Below, piece after piece: positions 14,069-20,946 of a DNA stretch of 20,946 bases. Origin of the DNA: Clostridiales bacterium (GTDB lineage: Bacteria > Bacillota > Clostridia > Oscillospirales > Butyricicoccaceae). The stretch lies in assembly GCA_019421385.1 (NCBI GenBank), contig JAHZFK010000018.1:40538-61483 (forward strand), read 5' to 3'. Each line of letters opens with the position of its first letter. Within the stretch, counting starts at the first letter, position 1. Under the pieces are notes generated by a model. That model had not been told where the DNA came from. It searched no databases and saw nothing but the letters and a program-made list of their open reading frames with translations. Both the position numbers and the translations under genes were made by a program.

Positions 14069-16200
14069 TGGGACTTAAAGAACAAACCTACTTAACTTCT
14101 TATAACAAAGTCGAGCATGACATAGCAGATATGTTTTATCTTCCATGCATGAGACACTCAAACTATTATGACAGAATCTCAGGGTATTTTGGAAGCACTA
14201 TCTATATTATTGCTTGGGATGCTCTACGGGAATTTATCGAAAACGGCGGTAGGATGCGCTTGATATGCTCCCCGTATGTTTCTGACGAGGATGCTACTGC
14301 ATTAGCTAACGGGTATTCTGCTAAAAATAACGAATTGCTTGCGGAGTCGCTTGCAAAGGAAGTGCAGGCTTTGTTTGATGATCCGTTTTTAACTGCTCCT
14401 GCAAAGCTACTAGCATATATGATTTCAAAGGGCATCATAGATGTTAAAATTGCTGTTCCGACTGGCAACGAGTCTCCAAATGCAAAGAGATTGTTTCACG
14501 ACAAGGTAGGAATATTCACAGATGCCGAAGGTAATAAAGTGGGCTTCCGTGGCTCCATGAACGAAACATATAAAGGACTTTCTTCCGATGGGAACATGGA
14601 GTCTATTGATGTGTTTCCGAATTGGCTTGATAGCCGCGATGCTGAACGAGTTGACGACGCATCAACATTTTTTGCGAAACTGTGGTCTGAATCTGTTCCT
14701 GGGATTATTGTATATCAATTTCCGAGTGCATCAAAAGAAATATTACGAACTAAAGCCGAAGGAGTAAAGTGGAACGAACTGCTGGACGAAATCCAAGTAG
14801 AAGAAACCAAGGCAAAAAAATGGAAACCCAGCAATCATGCCGGTAGTCGTACTCCTCGTCCACATCAGGTAAATGCACTCGAAACATGGGTAAAGAATAA
14901 TCGCCGTGGAATATTTGAACACGCTACAGGCAGCGGAAAGACCTTCACTGCAATGTGTGCAATTCATGATGCTTTCAAGCGAAATGAAGTCGTGCTTGTT
15001 TTAGTCCCATCAAGAGATTTGCTAAAACAATGGGATCGGGAATTGAGAGAAACCTTGCTCGAAGATAAGATATATTATCTTCTTTGCGGAGATAGCAATA
15101 ATGAGTGGAAAAAACCTGGTACTTTAGCATCTTGGACAGGCGATGGCGGCTCTACCCACCGAATTATCCTTGCTACTATGGATACCGCCTGCTCAGATGA
15201 TTTTGTGAAAAACGTATCGCAAGGCGGGCATCTTTTTGTCGTAGCTGACGAGGTGCATCGTTTAGGGAGTCCGCATAGGCGAAACGCTCTTAATATCAAT
15301 GCAGGCGCAAGATTAGGGCTATCCGCCACTCCTCGTAGATACGGCGATCCTGAAGGTACCGCAGCACTCTTCAAGTATTTTGGTGGTCTTGTGCCACCGC
15401 CTTATACACTGGATGATGCTATAAAAAGCGGCGTTCTAACAAAGTATTTTTATAACCCCTTAACCATAACTCTCACGCAAAAAGAGCAGGATGATTGGAA
15501 TAATGTAACAAAACAAATAAACCAACTCATGGCGCGCATGAAGACCAACGAGAGTACTGATGCAAGTATTTCGTCAAATACGCGACTGAAGCAGCTATTG
15601 ATTAACCGAGCGCGTATTGTAAAAAACGCGTCCGGCAAAGTACCATTGGCCATTAATCTTTTGCTTAGAGAGTATGCGGGAGGTCAGAGTTGGATTATAT
15701 ATTGTGACAACATCACACAGTTGAAGGCTGTATTGAACGGTGCGATTGATGCTGGATTTGACGCATTTGAATACTATGCGGATATGGAAGGTGATCGAGA
15801 CGAGACGCTCCGATACTTTTCTAAAAATGGCGGGGTCCTGGTTTCGATTAAGTGCTTGGATGAAGGTGTCGATATTCCTTCTACCACACACGCTTTAATT
15901 CTCGCGTCTTCACAGAATCCGAGAGAATTCATTCAGCGCAGAGGTAGAATCCTAAGAAATTCACCGAGAAAACTCTTTGCCCATCTTTATGATGCGATTA
16001 CGGTTCCCGTTGTCGAATCTGAAGAAACACCAAAATCCATGTCGATTATTATCGGCGAGTTATCAAGGGCGATTCAGTTTGGTTTAGGTGCAGAAAATCC
16101 TGCGTGTGTTACTGACTTGAAAAATATAGCTGTTGATTACCAGATCGACTATAGCAGTTTACAAAACACCGGAATAGAGGAGGATGATGACAATGACTAA
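14068..16200 (+). CDS. PLD-family nuclease fused to SF2 helicase
   Basis: This 710-residue protein has two parts. The N-terminal phospholipase-D-like nuclease domain (about 1-215) carries one HKD motif: H144, K146, D152 and then GSMN at 162-165. It matches the family pattern H-x-K, D, G-S-x-N except for one extra residue before the aspartate. The SF2 helicase core (about 260-640) has Walker A ATGSGKT at 286-292, DEVH at 394-397, SAT at 419-421 and QRRGR at 623-627, and ends in an acidic tail. A single HKD per chain is known from restriction enzyme BfiI, where a dimer forms one active site. The protein is therefore the likely restriction effector of this locus, acting as a translocating nuclease. 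The ATG shares its first base with the preceding stop (TAATG), with GGAGG upstream. Confidence 0.92.
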   Translation: MGLKEQTYLTSYNKVEHDIADMFYLPCMRHSNYYDRISGYFGSTIYIIAWDALREFIENGGRMRLICSPYVSDEDATALANGYSAKNNELLAESLAKEVQALFDDPFLTAPAKLLAYMISKGIIDVKIAVPTGNESPNAKRLFHDKVGIFTDAEGNKVGFRGSMNETYKGLSSDGNMESIDVFPNWLDSRDAERVDDASTFFAKLWSESVPGIIVYQFPSASKEILRTKAEGVKWNELLDEIQVEETKAKKWKPSNHAGSRTPRPHQVNALETWVKNNRRGIFEHATGSGKTFTAMCAIHDAFKRNEVVLVLVPSRDLLKQWDRELRETLLEDKIYYLLCGDSNNEWKKPGTLASWTGDGGSTHRIILATMDTACSDDFVKNVSQGGHLFVVADEVHRLGSPHRRNALNINAGARLGLSATPRRYGDPEGTAALFKYFGGLVPPPYTLDDAIKSGVLTKYFYNPLTITLTQKEQDDWNNVTKQINQLMARMKTNESTDASISSNTRLKQLLINRARIVKNASGKVPLAINLLLREYAGGQSWIIYCDNITQLKAVLNGAIDAGFDAFEYYADMEGDRDETLRYFSKNGGVLVSIKCLDEGVDIPSTTHALILASSQNPREFIQRRGRILRNSPRKLFAHLYDAITVPVVESEETPKSMSIIIGELSRAIQFGLGAENPACVTDLKNIAVDYQIDYSSLQNTGIEEDDDND

Positions 16201-16384
16201 TATCGAAGTCAATGAACTGATTTCTGTTTTGGAAAAAATCAGAGTTGAGCAGCATCCTGAAATTCCTGCATCATTGATTCAAGAGATCATCAATGCAGAA
16301 TTCTCGTCTCAGGACAACAGGACCAAAGCAAGGCACGATACTCAGAAAGTTATAGATGATTTTCTTAAAACAGTAACTATTTGA
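16193..16384 (+). CDS. Unrecognised 63-residue acidic helical protein
   Basis: The ATG at 16193 is nine bases after GAGGAGG and overlaps the helicase stop by 8 bp (ATGACTAA). Two earlier ATGs at 16184 and 16187 sit too close to that ribosome site. The product (MTNIEVNELISVLEKIRVEQ) is mostly alpha-helical and acidic, with a Lys/Arg/Asp patch near the end and no cysteines or membrane segment. Its position between helicase-nuclease and ATPase suggests a small accessory subunit or adaptor. No family is recognised. Confidence 0.72.
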   Translation: MTNIEVNELISVLEKIRVEQHPEIPASLIQEIINAEFSSQDNRTKARHDTQKVIDDFLKTVTI

Positions 16385-16402
16385 TAAGGAGGGCTATTGG
16401 TT

Positions 16403-18397
16403 ATGTTGAAGTTTACGAGTATTACTATCAATAATTTTGGCCCTTATGAAGGCGAACAGACGATCGACTTCGGTGATGGAGATGGCGTTACCCTCATTTG
16501 GGGAGATAACGGACATGGAAAAACCACGCTTCTGAATCTCTTCCGTTATGCTTTGTTTGGACGATTCCAGTATCGACATGAAACAGTAGATGATATTCTG
16601 AAACTGGTGAACAGAGATGGAATGAAATTGGGAAAATATGACTTTAAGGTCGTATTGAGAATGCTCCACGATGGAAAAAAGTATGAACTCACTCGCCAGT
16701 ACAGTGTTCGTCCTGGCGTAACTGTTCCATCAAAGAATGATGACTATGTCCAGGATGTTTTCCTTAAGATTGACGGGCATTTTCCTCCTAACAAGGGACA
16801 TGAACTGGCAATGATAATGCCAGAAGAAGTGTCACGATTTTTCCTGTTTGATGGCGAATTGCTTCAGGAATACGAAGAGCTTGTAAAAAACGAAACCTCT
16901 GTTGGTGACAAAATCAAGAGATCAATAGAATCGATTTTAGGCGTACCTATCCTTACAAATGCTGCAAATGATACCTCCTTTGTACTTGGCGAATACCGCA
17001 AGGAACAGACAAAGGCAGCGCAGGCAAATAAACAGACAGAAAAGTATGCTGCACAGATCGAATCTGAAACGGCAAAAAAAGATGAACAGATAAAAGAACT
17101 GACAAGACTTCAAACCGCATATGATGAAGCACAGGATCTCCGAGCAAAGCTGGAAGACGAAGGAAAGCAGAACGAACACCTCAGAACCTTGATTCAGAGC
17201 TTGGAGCACATCGAAAGTAACATTGCTGCAAAAGAGGCTACCCGTGACGGCCTTTTGCAGTCTATTGTTGTTGCAACAAAAGACGTCTGGAGATATGTAA
17301 TTGGAAAACGAACAGCGGATATTCTTGCTCAAATAAAAGCAGAATTGTCTGCCCTACAGGATAAGCACAATACGCATGAGTCTGCGGCTCGACTTATGTC
17401 TTATATACAGCACATTGTAGAGACGCATCATTGTGAATGCTGCGACCAGGATGTAGATGAAGTTCATGTGGCCTCATTGAAAAAACGCCTTGACGAAGAA
17501 CCAGGCGAATTTGGAGGACTGTCTCCTGAAGAAACTGACCGTATGAAGGTTCTTCAGATGCGTCAGGCATCATTGGAAAGTATGCAGAGCACCACAGATA
17601 CCCAAGTCCTCAAGGTTTACGAGGATCAGTTGTCCGATCTTTTAGTGCAGATTGATGACGCAAAAGGTCGACTCAAGGATTTGCGGGATGAGATAAGCCG
17701 TTACGGAAACATTAGTGACCTCACTGCCTCCGCAAAAGAAAATGCACAGAATTTGGCCAAATGCTACGCCAAGATTGAAAATCTCAAGGAAGGCATTCAA
17801 GCAACTAAAGATAAAATTGAAGAAGCGGATACCGCTTTGGCAAGCCTTGAAGACAAAGTGCGAAAGGCTGGCACCTCTGACGCAGATTTGAATCTGGCTG
17901 TAAAAAAGGTTGAAATCTGTGCAGCACTCCATCAGCTGTTTAATACTGGCATCGTCGCATATCGTGACAAGTTAAAAACGGAAGTCGAACGTGATGCTAC
18001 GGAGCTTTTTTGTAATATTAGCAGTGATCCTGATTATACGGCATTGAGAATCAACGATAATTATGGTCTCTCCATACAGCATCGCTCTGGTGAGATAATA
18101 CCTTTCCGTTCTGCGGGTTTTGAACATATTGTAGCGTTATCTTTGATTGGTGCCTTACACAAGAATGCGCCGCTAAGTGGTCCCATTATTATGGACTCAC
18201 CATTCGGACGTCTTGATCCAACACATAAGAAGAACATTACAAAGGCTCTACCGTTAATGTCCGACCAGATTATTCTTCTGGCATACACTGATGAGATTGA
18301 CGGTCAAACCGCCAGGCAGGTTTTAGGTAGCACACTCAAAAAAGAGTATCGCCTAAAAAAATATGGCTCTTTCCATACGGCAATAGAATCGCAATAA
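16403..18397 (+). CDS. DndD/Rad50-like SMC-type ATPase
   Basis: This 664-residue ABC-type ATPase has the SMC/Rad50 layout. The N-terminal half of the ATPase has Walker A GDNGHGKT at 34-41, and FFLFDGE near 146-152 is typical of DndD proteins. A long coiled coil follows at about 190-335 and 370-510. In between is a CxxC hook at C344-C347 (HCECC), which in Rad50 proteins binds zinc and joins two molecules. The C-terminal half has the Walker B region IIMDSPFGRLD with aspartate near 598. DndD is part of phosphorothioate modification, but dndA, dndB and dndC are absent here, so this is a relative used differently. The ATG at 16403 follows AAGGAGGG by ten bases. A TTG at 16397 is too close. Confidence 0.9.
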   Translation: MLKFTSITINNFGPYEGEQTIDFGDGDGVTLIWGDNGHGKTTLLNLFRYALFGRFQYRHETVDDILKLVNRDGMKLGKYDFKVVLRMLHDGKKYELTRQYSVRPGVTVPSKNDDYVQDVFLKIDGHFPPNKGHELAMIMPEEVSRFFLFDGELLQEYEELVKNETSVGDKIKRSIESILGVPILTNAANDTSFVLGEYRKEQTKAAQANKQTEKYAAQIESETAKKDEQIKELTRLQTAYDEAQDLRAKLEDEGKQNEHLRTLIQSLEHIESNIAAKEATRDGLLQSIVVATKDVWRYVIGKRTADILAQIKAELSALQDKHNTHESAARLMSYIQHIVETHHCECCDQDVDEVHVASLKKRLDEEPGEFGGLSPEETDRMKVLQMRQASLESMQSTTDTQVLKVYEDQLSDLLVQIDDAKGRLKDLRDEISRYGNISDLTASAKENAQNLAKCYAKIENLKEGIQATKDKIEEADTALASLEDKVRKAGTSDADLNLAVKKVEICAALHQLFNTGIVAYRDKLKTEVERDATELFCNISSDPDYTALRINDNYGLSIQHRSGEIIPFRSAGFEHIVALSLIGALHKNAPLSGPIIMDSPFGRLDPTHKKNITKALPLMSDQIILLAYTDEIDGQTARQVLGSTLKKEYRLKKYGSFHTAIESQ

Positions 18398-18412
18398 TTG
18401 GAGGTGACAGAT

Positions 18413-18766
18413 ATGAACGATATTACAAACTTCCGTTTGTCAAAAGCCGCTAATGATGTCGCGGACAAGTTAGTTGCAACGGGTAAATTCGACCACGGAA
18501 CATCTGCTGCAAAATTTGCTTTCGCATATGCAGTAAAAAATTTCTATGGAAGATTTGATCCTGCCACATATGCTGTCTCCGACAGTAATGGTAGCAACTA
18601 CAGTGTTGGTTCATTTGATGATCTTGCACCATATGTGAAAGTCTTGTACCCCGATACAGATACTCCTTATATTTATGTAAGGGCATTGATTAATTTTGGA
18701 CTGGTTGAAATCGGCAAAGTATTAGATGCTGGCGGTATGCCGAAAATCTATTCTCTTTGTGAATAA
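18413..18766 (+). CDS. Unrecognised 117-residue protein, DndE-like position
   Basis: The ATG at 18413 follows GGAGGTG at good spacing. The last gene of the operon lies 15 bp after the ATPase. The N-terminus (MNDITNFRLSKAANDVADKL) is a helical segment with a loose resemblance to the start of DndE, a small DNA-binding partner of DndD. The rest differs, with DPATYAVSDSNGSNYSVGSF and a YIYVRALINFGL helix. A DNA-binding partner of the ATPase is a fair guess from position, but neither motif nor length proves it. A terminator follows after about 40 bases. Confidence 0.75.
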   Translation: MNDITNFRLSKAANDVADKLVATGKFDHGTSAAKFAFAYAVKNFYGRFDPATYAVSDSNGSNYSVGSFDDLAPYVKVLYPDTDTPYIYVRALINFGLVEIGKVLDAGGMPKIYSLCE

Positions 18767-18808
18767 AAAGCACTATACAATATCCGAAATAAGACTCAAA
18801 CAGCAATC

Positions 18809-18845
18809 AAAGGGCTTCCGGCATAATTTGCTGGAAACCCTTTTT
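18809..18845 (+). terminator. Terminator of the defence operon
   Basis: AAAGGG pairs with CCCTTT (18809-18814 with 18838-18843), TTCC with GGAA, and GC with GC, with one mismatch, one G-U pair and a 7-nt loop. A run of five T follows (18841-18845). It lies 42 bases after the last stop codon. Confidence 0.85.
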
Positions 18846-18932
18846 ATTGCTTCATCATGAACCAATAAAATGGAGCAATACTCTGAAAGCCGGAAAAGTC
18901 AATAGGGTTCGGCGCTATTTGATACAATCGAC

Positions 18933-19010
18933 AATCTGCATACCCGCATAACGAAGTATTCTGTCAATCGTTACGGGACAGGTCTTTTCGTTATGAGCGT
19001 ATGCAAGATT
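18933..19010. repeat. Long imperfect inverted repeat, about 78 nt hairpin
   Basis: TGCATACCCGCATAACGAA (18937-18955) is mirrored by TTCGTTATGAGCGTATGCA (18987-19005) with 17 of 19 positions pairing. AATC/GATT extends the stem outward past one bulged base. Inside the loop CTGTC (18961-18965) pairs with GACAG (18977-18981). No T-run follows on either strand, so it is not an ordinary terminator. Confidence 0.65.
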
Positions 19011-19069
19011 TATAGGATACCCACCCTTTGATGCTGTTTTCACAGAAAAATTGGCAGTCTGCAAACAAT

Positions 19070-19104
19070 AAAAAAACCTTCTGCACACCCCTTGGTGCCA
19101 GAAG
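19070..19104 (-). terminator. Terminator downstream of the truncated methyltransferase gene
   Basis: On the minus strand CCTTCTG (19104-19098) pairs with CAGAAGG (19083-19077), and CACC pairs with GGTG around an AAGG loop. Seven T follow (19076-19070). It is a strong minus-strand terminator about 62 bases beyond the stop codon at 19166. Confidence 0.85.
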
Positions 19105-19165
19105 GCAAGTAAAGACTTTGTTTTTGATGCACCTTAACGGAGAGTTGAAAAGCACATCGTATCAT

Positions 19166-20320
19166 TTACGCAACTGCATCATCAAGAAAGGTCAAACCAG
19201 CTAGTTTGGCCTGAAATGCTTTTAGCTTTACTTTTCGCGTCCGTTCGATAGCGATTTCTTGAATTTCCTTCAATTCCGCCTTTAAGTCATCCAGAAACAG
19301 CGGGGCAATCACCTTATGGATATTCTCAATGCTGGTATAGTGCATTCCGCCGGAGCGCCGGGTCTCTGGGTTCAAAGTGCTTTCAAACACAGCACCGAAG
19401 ATGGTGGGACTGATGGGCGACCAGTCAAAATCCTCGCTTGCCCGGCGGAGAATGAGATCTAAGATGTTTTCATCCAGCCGGGGGATAATGATATCCTCAT
19501 CGGCAAACAGACCACCGTTGACATAGGGGAATGCGGCGAGATCGTCGTCCATATAGGGGTCTCTGGCTTCCGGCTTTGTATCCAGCACCCGAAACAAGTC
19601 AATCAGGGCGCGTCTGGCATCGCTCTGGTGCCGTTGCATATAGTCGTGAAATTTACCATGACCGCCGAAAATCTCCGCATCCTCGGCGTACAGACAAAAT
19701 ACCAGCCGAACACACAGGGCGTTCAGACTTTTCAGGGTCTCCGGGGACTCCGGGTCTTTGTATTGCTTCAAAAGAGCATCATACAGGACGCCAACGATTT
19801 CGCCGGCCTGTAAGGAGACCTCCATCTCCTTTTTGATATTCTCGTCCCCGGTGTCTACCAGAAAGTTCAAGCGATGATATTCTTTCTCTAGATCGTCCAG
19901 TGCCACTACTTCCGGCTCGTCATTCGGACGGTTCATATCGTGGATATGAAACTCACGGAAATTGCAAACCACAATCCAACGTGGATTCATATCATGGGGC
20001 AGATAGCCTGCATAGCGACGTGCCTGCTGATAGGGTGTCAGCATGGAACCATCAGACTGCTTAGAGCCCCGCCGCAGGTCAATGTCCGCGCCCTTTTGCT
20101 CAATAAGAACGCGGGTCTCCCGAATATATCCATCAATAAAACTAACATGATCCAGCTTCACAGGATACTCGAATTCAATGGCTTTTTCCGGCTCTTCCAC
20201 GCCGTAGACGTTCCGCAGCAAGTCAATCCAAAAACGTTGTGTTTCCTGTTTCTCGTCCCCTCGGCTTGTCCAATATTTTGTAAAATCTTTTGCCGCCGCC
20301 CGCTGCTGCACATCTGTCAT
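19166..20320 (-). pseudogene. Class I DNA methyltransferase gene truncated at motif I
   Basis: The 384 residues from ATG 20320 (MTDVQQRAAAKDFTKYWTSR; GGGAGG upstream) match the N-terminal part of large clostridial DNA methylases of the type IIG/YeeA-like class. Segments typical of this family include FWIDLLRNVYGVEEPEK, FIDGYIRETRVLIEQKGADI, NFLVDTGD, YVNGGLFADEDI and GAVFESTLNPETRRSGGMHY. The visible part covers an N-terminal nuclease-like domain, with a possible D-E-Q-K core in DHVSFIDGYI...LIEQK, and a helical connector. In relatives the next words are LTFLDPACGSGNFLTE, the SAM-binding motif I. Here the frame reads LTFLDDAVA and stops. The catalytic methylase and recognition domains are therefore missing, and full-length relatives are more than twice as long. 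It cannot methylate. A residual nuclease activity would be dangerous and is probably absent. Confidence 0.85.
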
Positions 20321-20358
20321 GGTAGCATATCCTCCCAGAAATAATTCTGTTTTAATTA

Positions 20359-20367
20359 AGCATAGCA
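20359..20367 (-). promoter_or_regulatory. Possible extended -10 promoter of the truncated methyltransferase
   Basis: TGCTATGCT (20367-20359) is an extended -10 element with TG one base before TATGCT. No good -35 box is found at the usual distance. The transcript would start near 20352, about 30 bases before the ATG. Confidence 0.4.
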
Positions 20368-20534
20368 CAGGCTAGTTGATTTTTCCAGACAACAACACAC
20401 ATTCGCGCAATTTTGCAAAACATTGGGTTGTGATAAATCTAATCAGTATTCTTGCGTCGACAAAGCAACTTCAAAATGCAAGCTGAATTATCTCCTATCA
20501 GCAAATAAATTCATATACCCGACAAAATGTCAAC

Positions 20535-20563
20535 TATACAAGCGACATTAGCCGCGCTATAAT
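20535..20563 (+). promoter_or_regulatory. Promoter with perfect -10 box
   Basis: TATAAT (20558-20563) is preceded after 17 bp by TATACA (20535-20540), which matches four of six -35 positions. Transcription would start near 20570 and run to the terminator at 20718-20755. Confidence 0.5.
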
Positions 20564-20569
20564 AAAAAT

Positions 20570-20755
20570 GAACTCAGGTTTTCGTATTTTTTGTTGTCAT
20601 CGTATCACCGCCCAGGGGACAGTCTGCCTTCTGCGCCGTTATAAATGGATTGGCAACCAAGAATTGACGCGATACCGCAGGTATACGCACAAAATTCACA
20701 TGAAATCAGAAGCCCTTAGGACATAGAACTGCTATGCAGTGCTATGTCCTTTTTT
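20570..20755 (+). ncRNA. Possible short transcript between promoter and terminator
   Basis: A promoter and a strong terminator enclose about 185 bases. A 53-codon frame from an ATG at 20568 spans it, but that ATG lies at the predicted transcription start with no ribosome site, so translation is unlikely. I recognise no known RNA family. It may be a small RNA, a leader, or the remains of a deleted gene with its promoter and terminator left behind. Confidence 0.22.
20718..20755 (+). terminator. Strong plus-strand terminator
   Basis: AGGACATAG (20718-20726) pairs perfectly with CTATGTCCT (20742-20750). Inside, ACTGC pairs with GCAGT around a TAT loop. A tail of at least five T follows (20751-20755). 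The minus side lacks a T-run, so it serves the plus strand. Confidence 0.87.
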
Positions 20756-20774
20756 GTACCAAAGGAAGGAGCAT

Positions 20775-20946
20775 TTGTGTGCGAAATCAGTAAAACAGGA
20801 ACAATGGAACTGCTTCTGTGCTGAGGGCGGATATGACCAGCTTACAGGCAGGCGTTATATTCCAGCCATATGCCGGATAGTCGTAAACACGAGAAAGCAA
20901 GGCGAAAACTTTTCATCTTTACAATACTTTTGGAGTCAACTACAAT
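20775..20946 (+). CDS. Open frame running off the right edge, doubtful
   Basis: After the terminator an AAAGGAAGGAG ribosome-site-like sequence (20761-20771) precedes a TTG at 20775. From there the frame stays open for 57 codons to the window end (start LCAKSVKQEQWNCFCAEGG). The spacing from ribosome site to TTG is short and no domain is recognised. The SVKQEQW opening is faintly like small IS66-type accessory proteins, but the rest does not follow that pattern. It may be a gene start or chance. Confidence 0.2.
   Translation, partial: MCAKSVKQEQWNCFCAEGGYDQLTGRRYIPAICRIVVNTRKQGENFSSLQYFWSQLQ

Larger units (their letters stand above)
18846..19165. other. Intergenic region with long hairpin and possible gene remnant
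   Basis: Apart from the terminator at 19070-19104 and the long inverted repeat at 18933-19010, the region holds a minus-strand open frame ending at a TAG at 18917-18915. Its residues (for example KTASKGGYPINLAYAH and PVTIDRILRYAGMQIVDCI) look protein-like. It has no start with a ribosome site, and the frame passes through the terminator. I treat it as a remnant of an older gene end rather than a gene. Confidence 0.4.

Noticed and set aside
14068..18766. Reading the island as a standard Dnd phosphorothioation system
   Set aside because: Only a DndD-like gene and a doubtful DndE-like gene are present. The sulfur-transfer genes dndA and dndC and the regulator dndB are absent from the operon.
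11541..18766. Reading the island as DISARM or BREX
   Set aside because: DISARM would need a DUF1998 protein (drmB) and its own helicase, and BREX would need pglZ and a BrxC-type ATPase. None is seen. The PLD domain alone is not enough.
18915..19064. Minus-strand small ORF with protein-like residues
   Set aside because: The only start is a TTG next to a terminator T-run with no ribosome site, and the frame continues upstream through the terminator. It is kept only as a possible remnant.
1..20946. tRNA, rRNA genes and CRISPR arrays
   Set aside because: I looked for cloverleaf-like arms with TTCRA, conserved rRNA stretches and regularly spaced repeats and found none. A tRNAscan or covariance search was not possible.

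Overview
The window looks like the chromosome of a Gram-positive anaerobe of the class Clostridia (Bacillota), probably an Oscillospirales-type gut bacterium. Three things suggest this: strong AGGAGG ribosome sites, a LicT/RAT-controlled beta-glucoside PTS operon, and a gene set typical of clostridial mobile elements. The assignment is inference from gene content and composition, not from a marker gene.

Layout. (1) 1-4540, minus strand: a housekeeping sugar operon of bglP (beta-glucoside PTS EIIBCA), a 6-phospho-beta-glucosidase and a licT-type antiterminator. Its promoter, RAT antiterminator and overlapping terminator are all visible upstream. The first codons of an AEC-type permease lie at the left edge. 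(2) 4700-5150: a bidirectional terminator and degenerate DNA. (3) 5150-6223: an unrecognised 357-residue protein. (4) 6568-10098, minus strand: a decayed phage/ICE-type module holding a truncated gene, a phage-type small protein, a SNF2 helicase, a 67-residue protein, a sigma-like protein and a zinc ribbon. (5) 10181-11292, minus strand: an ImmR/ImmA-type repressor and metalloprotease pair. (6) 11541-18766, plus strand: a tightly packed eight-gene operon in AT-richer DNA. It encodes a small XRE regulator, two SPPY DNA methyltransferases, a 174-residue unknown, a PLD-nuclease/SF2-helicase fusion, a 63-residue unknown, a DndD/Rad50-like ATPase and a 117-residue unknown, and ends in a terminator. 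(7) 18900-20320: a long hairpin and a DNA methyltransferase gene on the minus strand cut off at the point where its SAM-binding motif should begin. (8) 20400-20946: mostly non-coding, with a promoter-terminator unit and a doubtful frame running off the edge.

How the parts work together. The sugar operon imports and phosphorylates aryl-beta-glucosides, hydrolyses the phosphate ester, and switches itself on through LicT binding the RAT. The plus-strand operon reads as a self-contained defence system. Two modification enzymes would mark host DNA, a helicase-nuclease would cut unmarked DNA, an SMC-like ATPase may sense or remodel DNA, and the XRE protein would time expression as controller proteins do in restriction-modification loci. 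I cannot match this exact gene set to a named system from memory, and it is the most interesting part of the window. Two divergent promoters with operator-like palindromes separate it from the ImmR/ImmA module, so the island may be cargo of that mobile element.
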